A stretch of 8,516 bases of DNA. Source: an uncultured Ruminococcus sp. Its GTDB lineage: Bacteria; Bacillota; Clostridia; Oscillospirales; CAG-272. Positions 5,407 through 8,516 of the stretch are shown here, piece by piece. Made by a program: the position numbers and the translations under genes. How positions within the stretch are numbered: position 1 is the first letter of the stretch; each line of letters opens with the position of its first letter. The notes below the pieces were generated by a model. The model was not told the origin of the DNA and ran no database searches. It saw only the letters and a program-made list of their open reading frames with translations. The stretch is from positions 1-8,516 of the forward strand of contig CADAXH010000050.1 in assembly GCA_902791785.1 (NCBI GenBank), written 5' to 3'.

Positions 5407-7029
5407 ATGGATAACAACATGGAAAACAAGAACCACAAGAAACTGAAATATGGTGCAACGTCCACAATCGTAATTGCGCTGGTCGTAGCCGTATTCATCA
5501 TTGTGAATATTATAGTCACTTCACTGAGTATCACATTCAACATCTACACAGACCTCACGGTATCAAATCTTTACGAACTCACAGACGAATTCAAAGAAGA
5601 ACTAAAGAACCTCGTTGAGCCTGAAGGCAAAGACAAAGTATACCTCAACTTCATAATCATGATGGACAAGGATGCTTTTGAATCGTACAGCACGTATACC
5701 ATGATGGTATACAAAGTTATCCAGCAGATTGTGGAAAAGTATGACACAATCAGCCTCGTCACCCTGGATATCACAAAGAATCCTGCAGAGGCAAGACCTT
5801 TCCAGATCAACTCTGCTGACGCTGTTTACACAACCGACGTTGTAATTGAAGTTACCGATTCCAATCATACGGTTGTTGATCCGGACTCAAAGTCTGAATT
5901 CAACAATGCATTCGGCAGATACAAAAAATATGCCATAACAAGCTTCTATTCATTCACAACGTCTTCCTCCTCATACGGAAGCAGCACAAATGTATACGGA
6001 ATCAATGCCGAAGTTGCAATCCTGTCAGCAGTTGCCAGACTTGTAAACTACATTGAAAAGCCTGTCGCATATCTGCTTCAGGGACACGGTGAGCCGGAAA
6101 TGAATAAGAGCGGTGTTCTTGAGACACTTCTCGACAATGCAGGATATGAAGTAAAAACAATCAATCTTGCGCATGACGACTTCCCGTACGAAGAAAACGC
6201 ATACGCAAATTCAGACTTGCTCATCATCAATTCTCCAACGGAGGATCTGCTTGTTCCGAATGATGAAGGCGAAACCTTAAACGAAGTCAGGAAGATAAGA
6301 AAGTTCCTGACGGGCAACAAGGGCAACATGGTAGTTATGGAGAACTCCTCCACAAGATCAGACCTGTATGCACTCGAAGAGCTTCTCTCTGAATGGGGAC
6401 TCGGCTTTGGTACTACAGTTACGGATGATGCTCATTCTGTCGCAGGATCAGGCGGCGTTAGAGTGTTTGCAGACCTTGACGCAATAAAAAACAACACTGA
6501 CGGCAAATACAATTTTGCAAGCTCATTCATGAGCAGAGTACTGACCTCAAACAGCACTCCTGTCTCGGTTATTAATAACCCGAAATATGTCAATATTTTG
6601 CCGGACAGTACAATAACACATCCGATTACATCAACAAAATTCACCTCTCAGCCATTGATTGTTTCATATGACACTGCAGAATATGTTAAAGATGTTCCAA
6701 CCAGAGTTGCTTTGGCCGGAGTCGGTGCAATTGAGTGGGATGTAAACGATTCAAACAACACTACGAGCTACGTATTCTGTTTCGGATCAAATGATTTCTA
6801 TTCAAGCGATTATGAAATAAACCAGAGCATATTCTATGCAATGCTGTCTCTTATTAACAGCAACCAGTATGTAAACTTTGAAGGTATTTCATTCAAACTG
6901 TTTGACAAGGATTCACTTACAGTCAGCACAAGTGCCGCTACAACATGGACTGTCTGCACAATGTCCATCATTCCTGTCATCATGATAGGTCTCGGTGTGT
7001 TTGTATGGATAAGGAGGCGCCATTCGTGA
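5407..7029 (+). CDS. GldG-like ABC transporter auxiliary protein, anchored outside the membrane
   Basis: This 540-residue protein fits the GldG/ABC-type auxiliary family (DUF4350-like extracytoplasmic domains). A basic N-terminus is followed by a membrane helix (about 19-39), a large soluble region, and a C-terminal helix (about 516-535) ending in IRRRHS. The N-terminal part has DLTVSNLYELTDEFKEELKN (49-68), a typical GldG entry motif after the first helix. VAYLLQGHGEPEM (220-232) contains the hallmark GHGE, and DLLIINSPTEDL (270-281) follows. A Ser/Thr-rich stretch, TTSSSSYGSS (184-193), probably forms a flexible loop. The topology puts the bulk outside the cell between two anchors. The neighbouring ATPase, permease and DUF4340 gene support a role as the extracytoplasmic part of one complex. 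In Bacteroidota GldG is needed for gliding, but relatives occur in many non-motile bacteria, and the function here is unknown. The stop overlaps the next start by four bases. Confidence 0.9.
   Translation: MDNNMENKNHKKLKYGATSTIVIALVVAVFIIVNIIVTSLSITFNIYTDLTVSNLYELTDEFKEELKNLVEPEGKDKVYLNFIIMMDKDAFESYSTYTMMVYKVIQQIVEKYDTISLVTLDITKNPAEARPFQINSADAVYTTDVVIEVTDSNHTVVDPDSKSEFNNAFGRYKKYAITSFYSFTTSSSSYGSSTNVYGINAEVAILSAVARLVNYIEKPVAYLLQGHGEPEMNKSGVLETLLDNAGYEVKTINLAHDDFPYEENAYANSDLLIINSPTEDLLVPNDEGETLNEVRKIRKFLTGNKGNMVVMENSSTRSDLYALEELLSEWGLGFGTTVTDDAHSVAGSGGVRVFADLDAIKNNTDGKYNFASSFMSRVLTSNSTPVSVINNPKYVNILPDSTITHPITSTKFTSQPLIVSYDTAEYVKDVPTRVALAGVGAIEWDVNDSNNTTSYVFCFGSNDFYSSDYEINQSIFYAMLSLINSNQYVNFEGISFKLFDKDSLTVSTSAATTWTVCTMSIIPVIMIGLGVFVWIRRRHS
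7011..7017 (+). promoter_or_regulatory. Ribosome binding site that sets the GTG start of the DUF4340 gene
   Basis: AAGGAGG inside the end of the GldG-like gene lies eight bases before GTG 7026-7028. That GTG overlaps the upstream TGA stop (7027-7029), a typical translational-coupling arrangement. Confidence 0.85.
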
Positions 7030-8516
7030 ACAACAATCCTGCCAAAAAGAAAAACACCCTGGTACGAAACCTTATCATTGCGGGTGTCGGAGTTCTGCTT
7101 GTGGCAGTTGGACTGATTCTGTATTTTTCTCTTGTAAAGCCTGCTGAAAAAGTGGTTGAAAAACCTGACGTGGTGTATGACGGAGAGTATTACGACTCTT
7201 CTTCAAAAACACTTATGCTCATGCAGCCGAGAACAAGGGAAGACGTCAGGACGATTGAAATCAAAAACAAATCAGACCATTATTACCTTGACGCATATGT
7301 AGATCCCGACTACGAGAAATTTACCTTTGAGGGAAAGAATATTTTCCTTGACAGGAACGCATTGATGGACATTCAGGAAGATCTTACTCTGTCACTGAGA
7401 AAGACAAATTCTTCAATTTCGTACCTGGTAAACAAAGAGTGTTCAGAATACTATCTCACGTCCTACGGACTGGATAAGGAAAACAGAAAAGAGATTACAT
7501 ACAAAGACGGCGACAATTCTTATGTCTTTTATCTAGGCTCATACCTTGAACTCGACAACGGATACGAGATATACATAATGCCCGACAGGCAGAATGAAGA
7601 CGGAACATATGCCGTATATTCCATCATTGCAATTTCAGTTTCAACAACATTTGAAATAAGAGAACACACAAATATCGAACTCGATCCTTCATATATCGCT
7701 ACAGTTGTCGTAGGTTCAACATCCATTTCAACAATCAAGCCGAATGGAAACGAATGGAGAGTAACTGCCACATGTACTGAAGAAGAACTGAGCAAATACG
7801 GGCTTGACTCTGAATCCAATCCTTCATATGTCAATGTCACATTGAATGACGGTTCTTCATACAGATACTACATAGGCAGTGTAATTCCGTCCAAGGGCGG
7901 CTATTACATAATGGCTGACGGAAGAAGAAACACTGTCGACGGAAAAGATTATTACATTATATATATTCTCAACAACTCGACAGCAGAAGTTCTTCTTTCA
8001 GAATCCGCGCTTATCTGCAGCAACAATATATTCAAATATCTCGGAAACGATGTGTCTTCTATTACAGACTTCAGGCTGTACAGAAAAGCTTCAGGCGAAG
8101 ACAAGGCCTCGCTTATTGTAAGGGCCGGTCTTGCCGATCCGACAAAAAAGACGGCCGCTACAGCTTCATATATCATGATCTATCCGTCAGCATACATACT
8201 GAATGAAGATTCATATCAGCAAAAAGTGCTCGACAATCTTGCATATATTTCAGCTGACTCGGTTCTCGGATATGACGACAGAGCAATAGAGAAGTGTTCT
8301 AAGTACGGAATATATACAAACGAGGATGACGTTGAGAAAAACTATGCAATCATCATGTATACGACAGAAGAGCTGACAAGCGAGAATGTTGATGACACAT
8401 ATACAACAATCTATCTCAGCGCTCCGAGCATAGTAAACGAAAAGACATATTATTACTGCTATTGTCCGAACACAAAAATGATCGGACTGATCTCCGCCGA
8501 AGCACTTCCGTTTGCA
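7026..8516 (+). CDS. DUF4340-type membrane-anchored protein of the Gld-like ABC module (3' end beyond the window)
   Basis: From a GTG start the frame is open for 497 codons to the window edge, so the C-terminus is missing. The protein begins with a short Lys-rich stretch (KKKNTLVRN), a membrane helix (about 15-35), then a long extracytoplasmic region rich in Tyr, Ser, Asp and Thr. VRTIEIKNKSDHYYLDAY, a few residues after SKTLML, matches the start of a DUF4340 domain. Two similar elements, YVFYLGS with GYEIYIM (166-185) and YRYYIGS with GGYYIM (279-296), point to at least two DUF4340-like repeats. Proteins of this type are commonly encoded next to GldG-like genes in Clostridia and other phyla and are presumed to work with them at the outer face of the membrane; no biochemical role is established that I know of. 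The GTG start is fixed by AAGGAGG at 7011-7017 and by the four-base overlap with the upstream stop. Confidence 0.85.
   Translation, partial: MNNNPAKKKNTLVRNLIIAGVGVLLVAVGLILYFSLVKPAEKVVEKPDVVYDGEYYDSSSKTLMLMQPRTREDVRTIEIKNKSDHYYLDAYVDPDYEKFTFEGKNIFLDRNALMDIQEDLTLSLRKTNSSISYLVNKECSEYYLTSYGLDKENRKEITYKDGDNSYVFYLGSYLELDNGYEIYIMPDRQNEDGTYAVYSIIAISVSTTFEIREHTNIELDPSYIATVVVGSTSISTIKPNGNEWRVTATCTEEELSKYGLDSESNPSYVNVTLNDGSSYRYYIGSVIPSKGGYYIMADGRRNTVDGKDYYIIYILNNSTAEVLLSESALICSNNIFKYLGNDVSSITDFRLYRKASGEDKASLIVRAGLADPTKKTAATASYIMIYPSAYILNEDSYQQKVLDNLAYISADSVLGYDDRAIEKCSKYGIYTNEDDVEKNYAIIMYTTEELTSENVDDTYTTIYLSAPSIVNEKTYYYCYCPNTKMIGLISAEALPFA

Noticed and set aside
3711..8516. Gliding motility machinery
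   Set aside because: Only the ABC-module relatives of GldA/F/G are present, with no other gliding genes; such modules are widespread in non-gliding bacteria.
1..8516. CRISPR arrays, tRNA or rRNA genes, insertion sequences, integrase attachment sites
   Set aside because: I saw no regularly spaced repeats, RNA gene signatures, transposase motifs or terminal inverted repeats on either strand; the junction near 510 has no mobile-element remnants.

Overview
The window looks like a piece of a low-to-moderate GC Bacillota genome, most likely a gut- or rumen-type Clostridia. This rests on strong AGGAGG-type ribosome binding sites before most genes, TTG and GTG starts, a Cna-B/pilin-type surface protein, and the style of the SPFH, M3-peptidase and Gld-like proteins. 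The assignment is inferred from style, not from a search.

Left part, minus strand (1-1974). An SPFH/prohibitin-like membrane protein (855-1907) has a near-consensus promoter and a strong ribosome binding site. Twenty bases downstream starts the N-terminus of an M3-family oligoendopeptidase (ATG at 832-834). That gene is frameshifted near 720 and its recognisable sequence ends abruptly at about 510. From about 519 to the window edge the same strand encodes an unrelated fragment of a Cna-B/DUF5979-like surface protein. It has no start and carries its own probable one-base deletion near 34-40. This is either a real deletion or recombination scar or a poor-quality, chimeric contig end; the sequence alone cannot decide.

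Middle (1908-2120). A divergent intergenic region holds opposing promoters, a 9-bp inverted repeat next to the minus-strand -35 box, and a short GC-only hairpin in the leader of the rightward transcript.

Right part, plus strand (2121-8516). Six tightly packed genes look like one operon: a HAD-superfamily phosphatase, a diacylglycerol-kinase-like lipid kinase (TTG start), and a four-gene GldA/GldF/GldG/DUF4340-type ABC transporter module. The gaps are 5, 10, 2, 17 and -4 bases. The last gene runs off the window (GTG start at 7026, 497 codons visible). The ATPase, the six-helix permease and the anchored extracytoplasmic GldG-like and DUF4340 proteins probably form one membrane complex. Its substrate is unknown, and the name comes from Bacteroidota gliding genes without implying gliding here. 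The lipid kinase and HAD enzyme upstream hint at a link to membrane lipid or envelope metabolism, but that is only inference from gene order.

I saw no RNA genes, CRISPR arrays, insertion sequences or convincing terminators.
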